DNA of 27,971 bases from UBA9337 sp036584565. GTDB lineage: Bacteria; Patescibacteriota; Minisyncoccia; Moranbacterales; UBA9337. The stretch covers positions 1 through 27,971 of the forward strand of contig JAZHDF010000022.1 of the NCBI GenBank assembly GCA_036584565.1. Direction: 5' to 3'. Both the position numbers and the translations under genes were made by a program. A model generated the notes under the pieces. The model had not been told where the DNA came from. It did no database searches and saw only the letters and a program-made list of their open reading frames with translations. Position 1 is the stretch's first letter, and each line of letters begins with the position of its first letter. Below are positions 17,594-25,897 of this stretch, in pieces.

Positions 17594-18151
17594 TTAATAT
17601 TTTCTCCTTTCCCTTCTCATATTATACAATCTTTCCGTAAAACCGCCACTTTCTAAAAATTCTTTTTCCAGGGTTCTCTTGAGTTGATCTAGGAGATAAT
17701 TGGTTTGATGAATTAAACAAATCAAAACATTAGCCGCAATTTCCGGTTTTTCAAAATAATTTAAATAAGTCTTATGAGTCCTATTCGTCAGATAGGCCAT
17801 ATTTCTAATTTCCTTTGATAGAGGATTATCCTTGCCCCACTTCTCGATATCTTTTCCTCGCAAAAAATCCTCATAGTCCAAAAGTAATTCTTCTAAGCTG
17901 GCTCGAGCTACATTAATTAATTTTAATTCTGTTTTTTTAGAAGTTCCACTGGCCATCGAGCCCTCAGCAATATTTTGTTTACCACTTCGAGCCGCTTGGA
18001 CCATTTGATCAAAAGTTCGATCTCGTTTATCAATCCACTTTTCACAAAAAATTCTAGTCAGATCAAAAACTATTTCCGAATTTTGATATGATTTTAAATT
18101 TCGATAACCGCCATGCGGTGGAATTAGATTTTCTTTTTTATCACTTGTCAT
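17594..18151 (-). CDS. Four-helix-bundle protein, suffix-domain type
   Basis: A 185-residue helical protein with the four-helix-bundle core (NSEIVFDLTRIFCEKWI, RTFDQMVQAARSGKQNIAEGS, LKLINVARASLEELLLDYEDFL) and the C-terminal suffix segment (NVLICLIHQTNYLLDQL) typical of the TIGR04258-like group, to which I assign it from memory. The biochemical role is unknown in the family. Between core and suffix there is a three-residue repeat, YLT-NRT-HKT, encoded by a 9-bp minisatellite (17769-17804); the same 9-bp repeat lies just upstream, overlapping the start codon, and just downstream. The gene stands between the two large LamG genes on the same strand, 44 bases after the upstream LamG stop and 50 bases before the giant's start, so one transcript could carry all three. 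Confidence 0.85.
   Translation of the reverse strand: MTSDKKENLIPPHGGYRNLKSYQNSEIVFDLTRIFCEKWIDKRDRTFDQMVQAARSGKQNIAEGSMASGTSKKTELKLINVARASLEELLLDYEDFLRGKDIEKWGKDNPLSKEIRNMAYLTNRTHKTYLNYFEKPEIAANVLICLIHQTNYLLDQLKRTLEKEFLESGGFTERLYNMRRERRKY
17769..17804. repeat. 9-bp minisatellite, copy inside the four-helix-bundle gene
   Basis: Four 9-bp units with GTC at 17769, 17778 and 17787 and GCC at 17796. Because nine bases make three codons, unit gain or loss keeps the frame and would add or remove three residues in the loop before the suffix domain. Confidence 0.75.
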
Positions 18152-18182
18152 ATAGGTCTTATATGTCAGATTAGTTCTATTT
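18147..18182. repeat. 9-bp minisatellite, right copy overlapping a start codon
   Basis: Four 9-bp units with GTC at 18147, 18156 and 18165 and GTT at 18174. The first unit contains the ATG of the four-helix-bundle gene (18149-18151 on the plus strand), so unit number would change its immediate upstream region. Confidence 0.7.
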
Positions 18183-18195
18183 TATTTAATTTTAA

Positions 18196-21100
18196 TTATT
18201 CAAAACTCACTGCTCCGCCATTATAATCTTGTTTAATCTGCTCTGCCGTCAAAGCGTAGTTGTAAATTTTTGGGTCATCAATGTAGCCGTAGAAATTTGC
18301 ATAATATTCATTTTCACCATACGCACCCATTCTCAAAATAGATGAACTATTGTCGCTTGTCCCACTTCCGCCACCGCCTGTTCCAGCCATATTATTTCCA
18401 TTTATATAAACTTCTGGACTAGTGCTAACACCTTTATAAACTCCGCAAACACGACTCCATCTATTTATTGACACACTATCATTCGTTGTTAAGCTTGGAT
18501 AAGCACCTGAGGTACGATGAGCGAATTGTATCTTCCCATCATTTAATAAACGCATGAAAAATCCCTTTTCTAATATATACATTTCTCCATCACTACCAGG
18601 GTTATCAAGTGCCTTCGGATTAATCCATGCACAAGCAGTAAAATTATTCATATTATCCTGAGTATCAGCATCTAATCTAGTCGTATCCAATCCGTCAAAA
18701 TACAAACATTTCCCGCTCTTGCATTCGCTTTCATCTCGCCAAGTGGCGCCGGTGATGGTGCCGTCGTTTCTACTGGCGCCTTCGTCGTGGACGGTACTGC
18801 CGATGCCTTCGTCAAAAGTCCAATGATTGACGGCCTTGCCTTGATTATAATCCCAAGCAATCTGGGCGGGGGTACGAGCATAATTGTAGATTTTGACATC
18901 ATCCATTTTTAATCCGGATATTCCAGTATTCGCAACGGTAGCATCCCTGTTTAAATATACATACTGAGTACCGCTCGTATCTGGCGCTGAAGCAGGCTCC
19001 ATATTTTCCAGTTTGCCATCCAGATAGATTCTCTGATAAGTGCCATCGTAAGATACCGAAATGTACCTCCAGCCACTATTTCTAATATCGGTTGTTCCTT
19101 CTATGCTCTCCACAACATCTCCTGCTGTAACATGTGCGCTATCTATTCTTCCGGGATATGTCTCTGTGTCGTCAGAGATATTTAGAATAAAATTTGATTG
19201 AGACCAATCACTGTTGTTCCTTCTATTAATGACAGATACTTGGCCCGAAAGGATATTTGTCGGCACATTTACCCAGGCACCGATAGTATAATTATTCATC
19301 GCAAAATTATTGCTACTTCCCAAACTGACATAATTAGAATTAGTGGGAAACCTTAATCCCCCATTAATCTTTCCCCTATCCCAAATTGGTCCATTAGTAA
19401 GTGTTCCATTATTTCCATTGCCACTGCTATCACTAGCCACTGTGCCAGATTTTTCATTCATTTTTAATTCCAGTACCGGCTTGTCGCATTTGGCGGTGTC
19501 GCCGGGGATGCAATAATCTTTGTTGGCGCCTGTCACTGCTGTCCCATTATTATTTCGACTTTCATCGCTACCCATTACCATGGCGGCACTATCGTTATAA
19601 AGAGTTTTGATTTCGTCTTCACTTATTGCGTAGGAGTAAATTTTAACTTCATCAATCAATCCATTAAAATAACCAGCTCCTCCAGAACTTCTTGCTCCCA
19701 CAATAAGAGGGTAATCGCTTGCAAAAGTCGCAGTGGGAATATTTCCATAAAAAGACAAAGGCTGTTCTATTCCATTTTTATATATTTTTAACCTCTCAGC
19801 ATTTGTTGATCCTGAACCGTCAAAAATGGCTACCCAATACTCCCAAACTCCAGAGCTATGAATATTGCCATTAGTATATCCACACATATTATAAGCTAGG
19901 CAAAACTCTATATCATTATAATCCCCACGAGAAGCAGGACTTGTTTGAAAAGAAAATTGGTCCGTCACATTTGAATACTTAGCCACGAAAGATCTATTTT
20001 CAGGAGAATTGTTATCTTTTATCCACACTGAAACTGAAAATTTCTGGATACCATCGATAACATTATTTAAATCTCCAAAATTAACATAATCATCCGTTCC
20101 ATCAAACTCCATCGCTCCACCTTCTTTGCCGTTTTTATCCCACATCATGGTTGGAGTGGTATTGGTGCCAGTTGCGCCGGAGACCAAGGTGCCATGATTT
20201 CCGCCAGCTGGCGGACCACTGCTATCATACGCCGTGCTTCCGTAGCCTTCATTAAAATTCAAATCCAAAATCGGATCGCCCAAAAGTGTCCCTCCGTTAC
20301 CGGAGGTGGCGCTAAACATCGCCAAACCGGCCTCCGCCACAATCGGCGTAACCGCATTGTCAACCGCATTGATAAATTTCAGCTTATAATAAAAACTCGT
20401 CCCGTCTCGCCAATTGAGCGTCGAGAGACTGAGGGCCGTCGCCGGAGTGGTATGATCGCCGAAAGCGAGAGTATCCCATTCCCATATCGCGCCGCCCGAA
20501 CTGTACCAAGTGACTCCGTCTTGCGAAAATTGCGCATACACGGCGGAGCCTGGTGGCAAATAAGAAATTCCGTAACCGAAATAATCGCTCCCGCTCAGAG
20601 TAATTCCGCTGTCGGATAAAAGATCGGTCGAGACCAGATAAGCCTCCCGAAGGTAAGTCGCACCGGTAAAGGCTGGAACCGCGGTGCCGTCGTAATCGAT
20701 TTGCGCATCCGTCACTTTGGCGGTCATCGCTTCGTCCACTTTGGATTCCAATTTTATTTTATAAAACAAGCTCGCCTCGGTCCAAGCCAGTCCGCTCAGA
20801 TCAATATCGGTCGCGCCGTCGACACAACTGTCCCATTCATCCTCGACTCCCGCGGAGCTATAATAATTTTCTCCGTCTTGGGAAAATTTGACCTTGACCG
20901 CGGTGCCGAGAGGAATATCGGCGGATACTCGAAAACCGTTGATGGCCGTCACGGTCGCGCCGGAAAGGATGTTTTTTGACTCGACAATTCCCTCTTGATG
21001 ATAAGTATCTCCGGTAAGAGCCGGCACGGCCGTCCCGTCGTAATCAATCGAGATTTGACCGACTACGGGGGTGAGCAGTTCGTCGGTCGTTTCGAGTTTG

Positions 21101-21435
21101 ATTTTATAAAACAAAACTTCTTGACTCCACCCCAGTCCGCTCAGATCGATAGTGGTCGTCCCGTCGGCGCAACTGTCCCAGCCGTCTTTGACTCCGGCGG
21201 AATTATAATAATTCACTCGGTCTTGGGAAAATTTGACGCTCACCGTCGTCCCCGCCGGAACGGTGGCTACTACTTCAAAACTATTGATGGCGGTAACAGT
21301 GGCGTTGGAGAGGATATTTTTGGATTGCAAAATCCCCTGAGCGTAATAGTCGGCTCGAGCGTCGGAAACCAAAGCAAAAAATCCCATAGTCAAAAATAAT
21401 ATCAGGAATATTTTTTGATATAATTTGTTTTTCAT
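18196..21435 (-). CDS. LamG-domain surface protein, paralogue of giant's C terminus
   Basis: Predicted 1079-residue secreted protein. I place the start at MKNKLYQK (21435), immediately before a signal peptide (residues about 7-28); the longer frame to 21495 runs into a repeat. Residues about 29-360 form three copies of a roughly 110-residue beta module (VKFSQDG.NYYSSAG, FYKIKLE, IDYDGTAVPALTG). Three LamG domains follow at about 387-610, 650-865 and 867-1079. These match the last three LamG domains of the giant protein in order and in linkers (MMWDKNGKEGGAMEFDG, GANKDYCIPGDTAKCDKPVL, WTFDEGIGSTVHDEG), showing a duplication. The ATG is seven bases after an extended -10 box in the promoter-bearing repeat, so the mRNA is probably leaderless. 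Likely extracellular adhesion; no anchor seen. Confidence 0.87.
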   Translation of the reverse strand: MKNKLYQKIFLILFLTMGFFALVSDARADYYAQGILQSKNILSNATVTAINSFEVVATVPAGTTVSVKFSQDRVNYYNSAGVKDGWDSCADGTTTIDLSGLGWSQEVLFYKIKLETTDELLTPVVGQISIDYDGTAVPALTGDTYHQEGIVESKNILSGATVTAINGFRVSADIPLGTAVKVKFSQDGENYYSSAGVEDEWDSCVDGATDIDLSGLAWTEASLFYKIKLESKVDEAMTAKVTDAQIDYDGTAVPAFTGATYLREAYLVSTDLLSDSGITLSGSDYFGYGISYLPPGSAVYAQFSQDGVTWYSSGGAIWEWDTLAFGDHTTPATALSLSTLNWRDGTSFYYKLKFINAVDNAVTPIVAEAGLAMFSATSGNGGTLLGDPILDLNFNEGYGSTAYDSSGPPAGGNHGTLVSGATGTNTTPTMMWDKNGKEGGAMEFDGTDDYVNFGDLNNVIDGIQKFSVSVWIKDNNSPENRSFVAKYSNVTDQFSFQTSPASRGDYNDIEFCLAYNMCGYTNGNIHSSGVWEYWVAIFDGSGSTNAERLKIYKNGIEQPLSFYGNIPTATFASDYPLIVGARSSGGAGYFNGLIDEVKIYSYAISEDEIKTLYNDSAAMVMGSDESRNNNGTAVTGANKDYCIPGDTAKCDKPVLELKMNEKSGTVASDSSGNGNNGTLTNGPIWDRGKINGGLRFPTNSNYVSLGSSNNFAMNNYTIGAWVNVPTNILSGQVSVINRRNNSDWSQSNFILNISDDTETYPGRIDSAHVTAGDVVESIEGTTDIRNSGWRYISVSYDGTYQRIYLDGKLENMEPASAPDTSGTQYVYLNRDATVANTGISGLKMDDVKIYNYARTPAQIAWDYNQGKAVNHWTFDEGIGSTVHDEGASRNDGTITGATWRDESECKSGKCLYFDGLDTTRLDADTQDNMNNFTACAWINPKALDNPGSDGEMYILEKGFFMRLLNDGKIQFAHRTSGAYPSLTTNDSVSINRWSRVCGVYKGVSTSPEVYINGNNMAGTGGGGSGTSDNSSSILRMGAYGENEYYANFYGYIDDPKIYNYALTAEQIKQDYNGGAVSFE

Positions 21436-21442
21436 TATTTCA

Positions 21443-21572
21443 ATTATACCACAAAATAAAAAAAATCCCGATCGGAGTCGAGATTGACAAAGCAATAAGA
21501 TTGTCGTCGGCCGGCGGGTGTCTCGAACGAGATTGCCACGAAATTATGAGTACATAATTTCTCGCAATGACA
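21443..21572 (-). repeat. Promoter-bearing repeat, copy B
   Basis: Second copy of the element seen at 7303 and 27696. The minus-strand extended -10 box TGGTATAAT ends at 21443, seven bases from the ATG of the LamG gene at 21435, so transcription should start at or next to the first base of the start codon. The distal part contains the hairpin GAAATTAT-GAGTAC-ATAATTTC (21540-21561). Confidence 0.75.
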
Positions 21573-21864
21573 GTGAGGAGGCGGCCGTGTTTTTTAAATC
21601 CCGAGATTGCCGCAGGAGTACCCTTGCAATGACAAGAGGATTATTATTTTTTCGATAACAGTTGACTGTTGACCTAATGACAAGATCTCTCCCAATGACA
21701 TTTGCCCAATGACCTGATGACAAAATCCCCCCCCTGATTACCATTTACCGATTACTGGTTACTTATTTAATTTGTCATCTCGACCTTGCGGACCGCGTGT
21801 CGCCTTAGCTTTAGCGGTGGCACAGAGATCTCATGTCATCTCGAGCTTGTCGAGAGATCTCATA
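21573..21864. repeat. Gene-free stretch with dispersed repeats
   Basis: A GATTGCC/CAATGACA unit, words of the type TGACTGTTGACC and GATTACTGGTTAC (21655-21765), and CATCTCGA/GAGATCTC blocks up to the stop of the coiled-coil gene. No gene seen. Confidence 0.65.
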
Positions 21865-22167
21865 TCATTTCGATTTGAGCGCCAAAAGTTTTTCGTATTT
21901 TTTGAGTTTCTGCTCCAGTTTTTCTACTCGAAATTCCAGGTCTTTGTGAGTAAAAATATCCACTCTTTTATTGAGTTCGGCTTTGATATAAGATAAGTCT
22001 TCTTTCATCTCCGCAAATGCTTTTTCGAGATTATCCAATCGCATCTCGATATTGTCCAGCCTTATTTCAACACGCTCAAATCTATTATCCATATATTCTC
22101 GAGTTTCGGCAAATCCTTTTTGCACCATCAAGGCCAAATCGTCAATGGTGATATTTTTCTTTTTCAT
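21865..22167 (-). CDS. Small coiled-coil protein
   Basis: A 100-residue, highly charged protein. A short N-terminal segment (ITIDDLALMVQKGFAETREYMD) is followed by near-continuous heptads: RFERVEIRLDNIEMRLDNLEKAF, then EFRVEKLEQKLKKYEKLL. The N-terminal segment plus coiled coil is a pattern I know from many CPR genomes, without an assigned function. No membrane segment or signal peptide. It has its own strong promoter and lies alone between repeat blocks, so nothing ties it to the DGRs. Confidence 0.75.
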   Translation of the reverse strand: MKKKNITIDDLALMVQKGFAETREYMDNRFERVEIRLDNIEMRLDNLEKAFAEMKEDLSYIKAELNKRVDIFTHKDLEFRVEKLEQKLKKYEKLLALKSK

Positions 22168-22198
22168 AATTATTTTTGGATATTTTATTTGTGCTTAA

Positions 22199-22227
22199 AT
22201 TATAGCCTGTTCCTAAGAGAGGGTCAA
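22199..22227 (-). promoter_or_regulatory. Sigma70-like promoter of coiled-coil gene
   Basis: On the minus strand TTGACC (22222-22227), a 17-base spacer and a perfect TATAAT (22199-22204). The predicted start is about 25 bases before the ATG at 22167. Confidence 0.75.
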
Positions 22228-22603
22228 ATTCAAACTCCGGTGTAGCATCTTGAGCTTGTCGAGAACTGCCGACTCGCCTCGCTGGAGCTTTGGCGAAGCG
22301 GGCCGGCAGACAGGGATCTACGGGATTTCTCCATAAAGTCGAAATGACAAAGGGAGATGTCGAAATAATAAACCGCACGTGTCATCTCGACTAAATAAAT
22401 TTCTGTACTCGGAAATTTATGCACGGAGAGATCTTATGTCATCTCGACCTTATGGAGAGATCCTGATTTCTTTCGGCAGGCAGGTATTTATAAAATTAAA
22501 AATTGCGCCAAAATCTCGGACGAGATTGCCGCGGGAGTACCCTCGCAATGACAGAGGGAGAAGTCGAAATGACAAGGTGATTATAATGGCAAAATATTTC
22601 ATC
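22228..22603. repeat. Gene-free stretch; large repeat shared with DGR2
   Basis: Contains the GGAGCTTTGGCGAAGCGGGC block (about 22270-22310) and, at 22356-22550, a block of about 195 bp that recurs at 26074-26268 with about six mismatches and no gaps. The block includes the hairpin TAAATTTC-TGTACTCG-GAAATTTA (22396-22419). No gene seen. Confidence 0.7.
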
Positions 22604-23980
22604 TTATCTCAACATCCAAACCGGAATTAAAATATTGTTGCTATAAATTTTAAAATCATTTTTTGTAATCATAATTAATTTATTTCCACTTTTTTTTGCC
22701 ATTTTACCGGCAAATTTTAATTCTTTGACTGAGATAGTTTCACGATATTTTATTTCTATATATTGATATTTTTTAGCATCCAAAACATTATTAGTTACCA
22801 AAAAATCAACCTCCTTATTTCGCACGCGCCAAAAAGAAACATATTCGTATTTTTCTTTGAGTAGCAACAAGCAATAATTTTCTACCAAAAATCCTATTTT
22901 ATAATTAAATTGTCCGCTATCCGGCCAAGTATTGAGGGCTGAAAAAAAATTGGGACTGCCCAGATAAACCTTTTTGCTCAAACGTCTGGACTTTCGGGCT
23001 GACTTGGTAAAATTATAAACCAAATTAATTAAAAAACTTTCTTCAAAATAATTAAGATACTTTTTGACAGTTTTTTCGTCGATACCTATTTCACGTGCGA
23101 TGTTACCCGTTTCGACCAATGAACCAATCTCGCTAACTAAAACCTGAAACAAAAATTTAAGCTCATCCACCTTTTCCACACCGAAAATTTTAGGAATATC
23201 ATACTCAATTGTTTTTTTATAAATAGCATCTGTCAGATATTTTCTGATTAAGGCTAAATTTTCCTCTCCGACAATTTCCGGAAACTGACCATACTTCAAA
23301 TATTTTTCAAATTCCGTTTCCATCGCACTGCCATACTGCCGGAAAAATTTTTTTGCAGTCTCGACATTTTCAATCGGCTTATCAAAAAAAATCCCCACCT
23401 CGATATAGGCCTCCAGCATTTTTTGATCCGCTTTTTTTAATTGTAAATATTCTTCAAAGCTCAATGTTGAAAGTGAAAATTCATAAATTCTACCAGCCAA
23501 ACTTTCAGTGATCTTTTTACGCAAAAACAAAGAAGATGAACCGCTAACTATAAATTTTATCCGAGTATCGGTATCATAATATCTTTTGATAATGTGTTGC
23601 CATTTTTTATTGTATTGAATTTCATCCAAAAAAATAAAGAGAGTTCCTTTTTTGGGCGCAATTTTTTCCAGATATTGATTGAGGTAATCGGCTAGGGTGA
23701 TTTTTCCGGGAATAATTGCTTCATCAAAAGTCAAAAATAAAATTGCTTCCGGCTTGACAGTCTTGTATAATTTTTTAATCAACTGTTTTAGGAGAATTGT
23801 CTTACCGGTGCGTCTCAATCCCACAATGGATAATATTTGTCTTTTATCAAGATATGACAAAAGCTCCCGGTATAATTTACGCTTGTATTTGATTTTCTTA
23901 AGTTCGGCAAAAAATTCTTCGGGTGCATTCCAGTGTTTATTCTGTCGATAAATTTCCTCTAATATAAAGGATTTTTTCAT
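22604..23980 (-). CDS. AAA family ATPase with DUF4143 C-terminal domain
   Basis: A 458-residue protein of the AAA_14/DUF4143 family. Walker A is GLRRTGKT (about residues 54-61), Walker B is LFIFLDEIQ (about 113-121), and sensor-1-like IKFIVSGSSS follows. The C-terminal DUF4143 part shows YLNYFEESFLINLV, GFLVENYCLLLL and a nuclease-like EVDFLV...YIEIKY stretch reminiscent of the PD-(D/E)xK fold. Such ATPases are abundant in bacteria and archaea, often near mobile or defence genes, but their role is not settled. Length is usual for the family. It has its own promoter and is 107 bases upstream of DGR2 Avd's end; functional linkage to the DGR is not shown. Confidence 0.9.
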   Translation of the reverse strand: MKKSFILEEIYRQNKHWNAPEEFFAELKKIKYKRKLYRELLSYLDKRQILSIVGLRRTGKTILLKQLIKKLYKTVKPEAILFLTFDEAIIPGKITLADYLNQYLEKIAPKKGTLFIFLDEIQYNKKWQHIIKRYYDTDTRIKFIVSGSSSLFLRKKITESLAGRIYEFSLSTLSFEEYLQLKKADQKMLEAYIEVGIFFDKPIENVETAKKFFRQYGSAMETEFEKYLKYGQFPEIVGEENLALIRKYLTDAIYKKTIEYDIPKIFGVEKVDELKFLFQVLVSEIGSLVETGNIAREIGIDEKTVKKYLNYFEESFLINLVYNFTKSARKSRRLSKKVYLGSPNFFSALNTWPDSGQFNYKIGFLVENYCLLLLKEKYEYVSFWRVRNKEVDFLVTNNVLDAKKYQYIEIKYRETISVKELKFAGKMAKKSGNKLIMITKNDFKIYSNNILIPVWMLR

Positions 23981-24013
23981 ATTTTTACATTTATAGGTAT
24001 TAAAACTACTTTA

Positions 24014-24042
24014 AATGTATCATTTGAAGGAATTGTTGTCAA
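24014..24042 (-). promoter_or_regulatory. Sigma70-like promoter of AAA ATPase gene
   Basis: Minus-strand TTGACA (24037-24042), a 17-base spacer and TACATT (24014-24019) preceded by TGA, giving an extended -10. Predicted leader of about 27 bases to the ATG at 23980; no Shine-Dalgarno sequence. Confidence 0.65.
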
Positions 24043-24087
24043 TATTATAGTAAGAAACCGATAATCATAGCTTGCGTTTCATAATTT

Positions 24088-24438
24088 TTATCCGATATCA
24101 ATCGCCCATTTTTGCCAACCGCCGATTTGATCGCCGATAGAGAAAAGGTAGTTTTGTTGCAAGTGAACGAAGTGTTTTTCACTCATGGCCCCGATTTCTT
24201 GGGCCATCCGCAAACGACATTTTAATTTATCGAAATAAAGACTTAGTTTTTTTATGCCGAAAATCTTCTTGCCATCCTCCAAATTATTGATTTCCAAATA
24301 TTTATCCAAGCACCTCCAACTTAAATCGATCAATTCTTGTCCGATGGTAAACTTGTATTCCTTGGGCATATTGTGAACCGTCCGGTAAAGCAATTTTGTC
24401 AGCATATAAATTTTATAATACAAATTTGAATTTTGCAT
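24088..24438 (-). CDS. avd: DGR accessory variability determinant (DGR2 Avd)
   Basis: A 116-residue four-helix-bundle protein closely fitting the DGR Avd family: N-terminal helix YYKIYMLTKLLYRTVHNMPK, the KEYKFTIGQEL turn, the long central helix with LYFDKLKCRLRMAQE, and the terminal SIGDQIGGWQKW motif. Avd binds the reverse transcriptase and template RNA and is required for mutagenic retrohoming in characterised systems. The start codon is only 24 bases downstream of TR2, so the template repeat probably lies in the 5' region of the avd transcript. TATAAA immediately before the ATG is a possible -10. It is distantly similar to the Avd-like protein at 5085-5438. Confidence 0.92.
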   Translation of the reverse strand: MQNSNLYYKIYMLTKLLYRTVHNMPKEYKFTIGQELIDLSWRCLDKYLEINNLEDGKKIFGIKKLSLYFDKLKCRLRMAQEIGAMSEKHFVHLQQNYLFSIGDQIGGWQKWAIDIG

Positions 24439-24462
24439 AATTTATATCAATAATCGAGATAA

Positions 24463-24604
24463 TTACCCGCGGACACAACGCACTGAGTTACTGTTGGTCT
24501 TGTTGTTGTTGTTCGTGTTGCCGTCATTGAAATTCACGTTCCGGGCGTTCGTGGTCGAGTTCTCTGTGCCGGACCAATAGTTAGAGGTACCGAAATTATT
24601 TTTA
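24463..24604 (-). repeat. DGR2 template repeat (TR2)
   Basis: A 142-base non-coding copy of the DGR2 target's 3' end, aligning without gaps to 26564-26705 (offset 2101). All 19 differences are at adenines on the minus strand. In the target frame it is rich in AAC/AAT codons (DGNTNNNNKTNSN) and, unlike VR2, ends in a TAA stop codon. The 3' end TGCGTTGTGTCCGCGGG is identical in VR2 and closely resembles the TR1 3' end. Same strand and order as RT, target and Avd. Confidence 0.96.
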
Positions 24605-24769
24605 CTCTTGACTTTTCCGCTTATCGATAAAATCAAAAATTTTACTTGAAAAACCGCAGTCTGAAAAAAAGACTGCTGCTGATTATTGCCTCCGTGAGGA
24701 GGCGGTAAAAATCGTGGTTATCGCATTATTGCTCCTCGCAAGCATCGCCACACTGGTGGCTAAAAAATC
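24605..24769 (-). ncRNA. Structured spacer between RT2 and TR2
   Basis: Three inverted repeats follow each other: GCCAC-actg-GTGGC (24747-24760), GCCTCC-gtga-GGAGGC (24688-24703) and GCAGTCT-gaaaaaa-AGACTGC (24656-24676). On the minus strand the last is followed by GGTTTTTC, resembling an intrinsic terminator after RT2; alternatively these stems are the 5' part of a TR2-containing RNA. No coding frame is evident. Confidence 0.4.
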
Positions 24770-25897
24770 CTACGAGCTCCGGCTGACAAAATTGACTTTT
24801 TTACAATCATCCGAATATTCAAATTTATCGGAGAGATTTTTACAAACTTTGGCACGCAGAGAAAAAGTTTGCGCGTGACCGAAATGACCGAAATAGGAAT
24901 TGATCGTTGCTATCATTTTTGCATCGTCCGATTCGGAACGGATTTTTTCTTTTAATCTTTGGACAATATCATTTTTAACCAAGGCATAATCAGTTTTGAT
25001 AAAATATCCCAAAAATTCAATTCCGCTTTTTATCAATCGAATTTTGGTCTTTTTTTGACGCAATTTTAATTTCAATCTTTCTTTTAAAAAATTATCCACT
25101 TTTTCCGGCAGAGCGCGCAATTTCTCAACATCATTACTTATTATAACAAAATCATCGACATAGCGTAAATACTTTTTTATTTTTAGCTTTCTTTTTATAA
25201 AATAATCCAATTCATGCAGATACAGATTGGCAAAAAATTGAGAAGTGTAATTTCCGATAGGCAAACCCTTACCAAAAGGCTGACCGAACATTGATTTTTC
25301 CAACGGAACGGAAGCTAAGAGTTTGAGATTGCCTTTGGCAAAAAAATTATCTTGACAACGATAAAAAATAATCAACTTTCCCAGCCACAGCATTTCGGCT
25401 TTCCATCTCGGGTGCCTTTTTTTGCTTTCGATAAATCGACTGAATATTTCAAACAGGATATTTTGATCGATGGAGGCAAAAAAACTTGCCACATCCATTT
25501 TTAAATACCAGGAATTTTTTTGGCCGGAATTTATTTCGTGTCGGATAAAATATTTCAATCTCTTGACCGCTTTTTGAGTGCCCTTGTCTTTGAGGCAGGC
25601 ATAACTGTCAAAAATAAATCTGCGTCGATTATATTCGATTATTTCATTGACCAAAAGATGATGGACGATGCGATCGCGAAAATCCGAAGCGAATATTTCT
25701 CTTATTTTCGGCTTGGAAACGGCAAAACAGACAGAGCGTCCCGGTTTATATTTGCGATTCTTGAGGTCGCGCAACAAATCTCTAAGGTTTTTTTCAAAAT
25801 CCAATTCAAAATCCAAAGCGTTTAAAGTTTTGCGTTTATTTTTGCGACAAGATAAGTATGCGCGATATAATTTTTGGTAAGTGAAAATGATTGACAT
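24770..25897 (-). CDS. DGR reverse transcriptase (DGR2)
   Basis: A 375-residue DGR-type reverse transcriptase. I choose the start MSIIFTYQKLY at 25897: the frame extends 23 codons upstream but these are repeat-derived and the other RT begins at the equivalent place. Motif A is LKMDVASFF (D135), the DGR-specific IGNYTSQ lies at about 214-220, and the catalytic YVDD at 246-249, with the GYFIKTDY region after it. All key residues are intact. TATAAA four bases before the ATG suggests a leaderless transcript. It is flanked by its TR downstream and its target upstream on the same strand. Clearly homologous to, but well diverged from, the RT at 3064-4242. Confidence 0.95.
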   Translation of the reverse strand: MSIIFTYQKLYRAYLSCRKNKRKTLNALDFELDFEKNLRDLLRDLKNRKYKPGRSVCFAVSKPKIREIFASDFRDRIVHHLLVNEIIEYNRRRFIFDSYACLKDKGTQKAVKRLKYFIRHEINSGQKNSWYLKMDVASFFASIDQNILFEIFSRFIESKKRHPRWKAEMLWLGKLIIFYRCQDNFFAKGNLKLLASVPLEKSMFGQPFGKGLPIGNYTSQFFANLYLHELDYFIKRKLKIKKYLRYVDDFVIISNDVEKLRALPEKVDNFLKERLKLKLRQKKTKIRLIKSGIEFLGYFIKTDYALVKNDIVQRLKEKIRSESDDAKMIATINSYFGHFGHAQTFSLRAKVCKNLSDKFEYSDDCKKVNFVSRSS

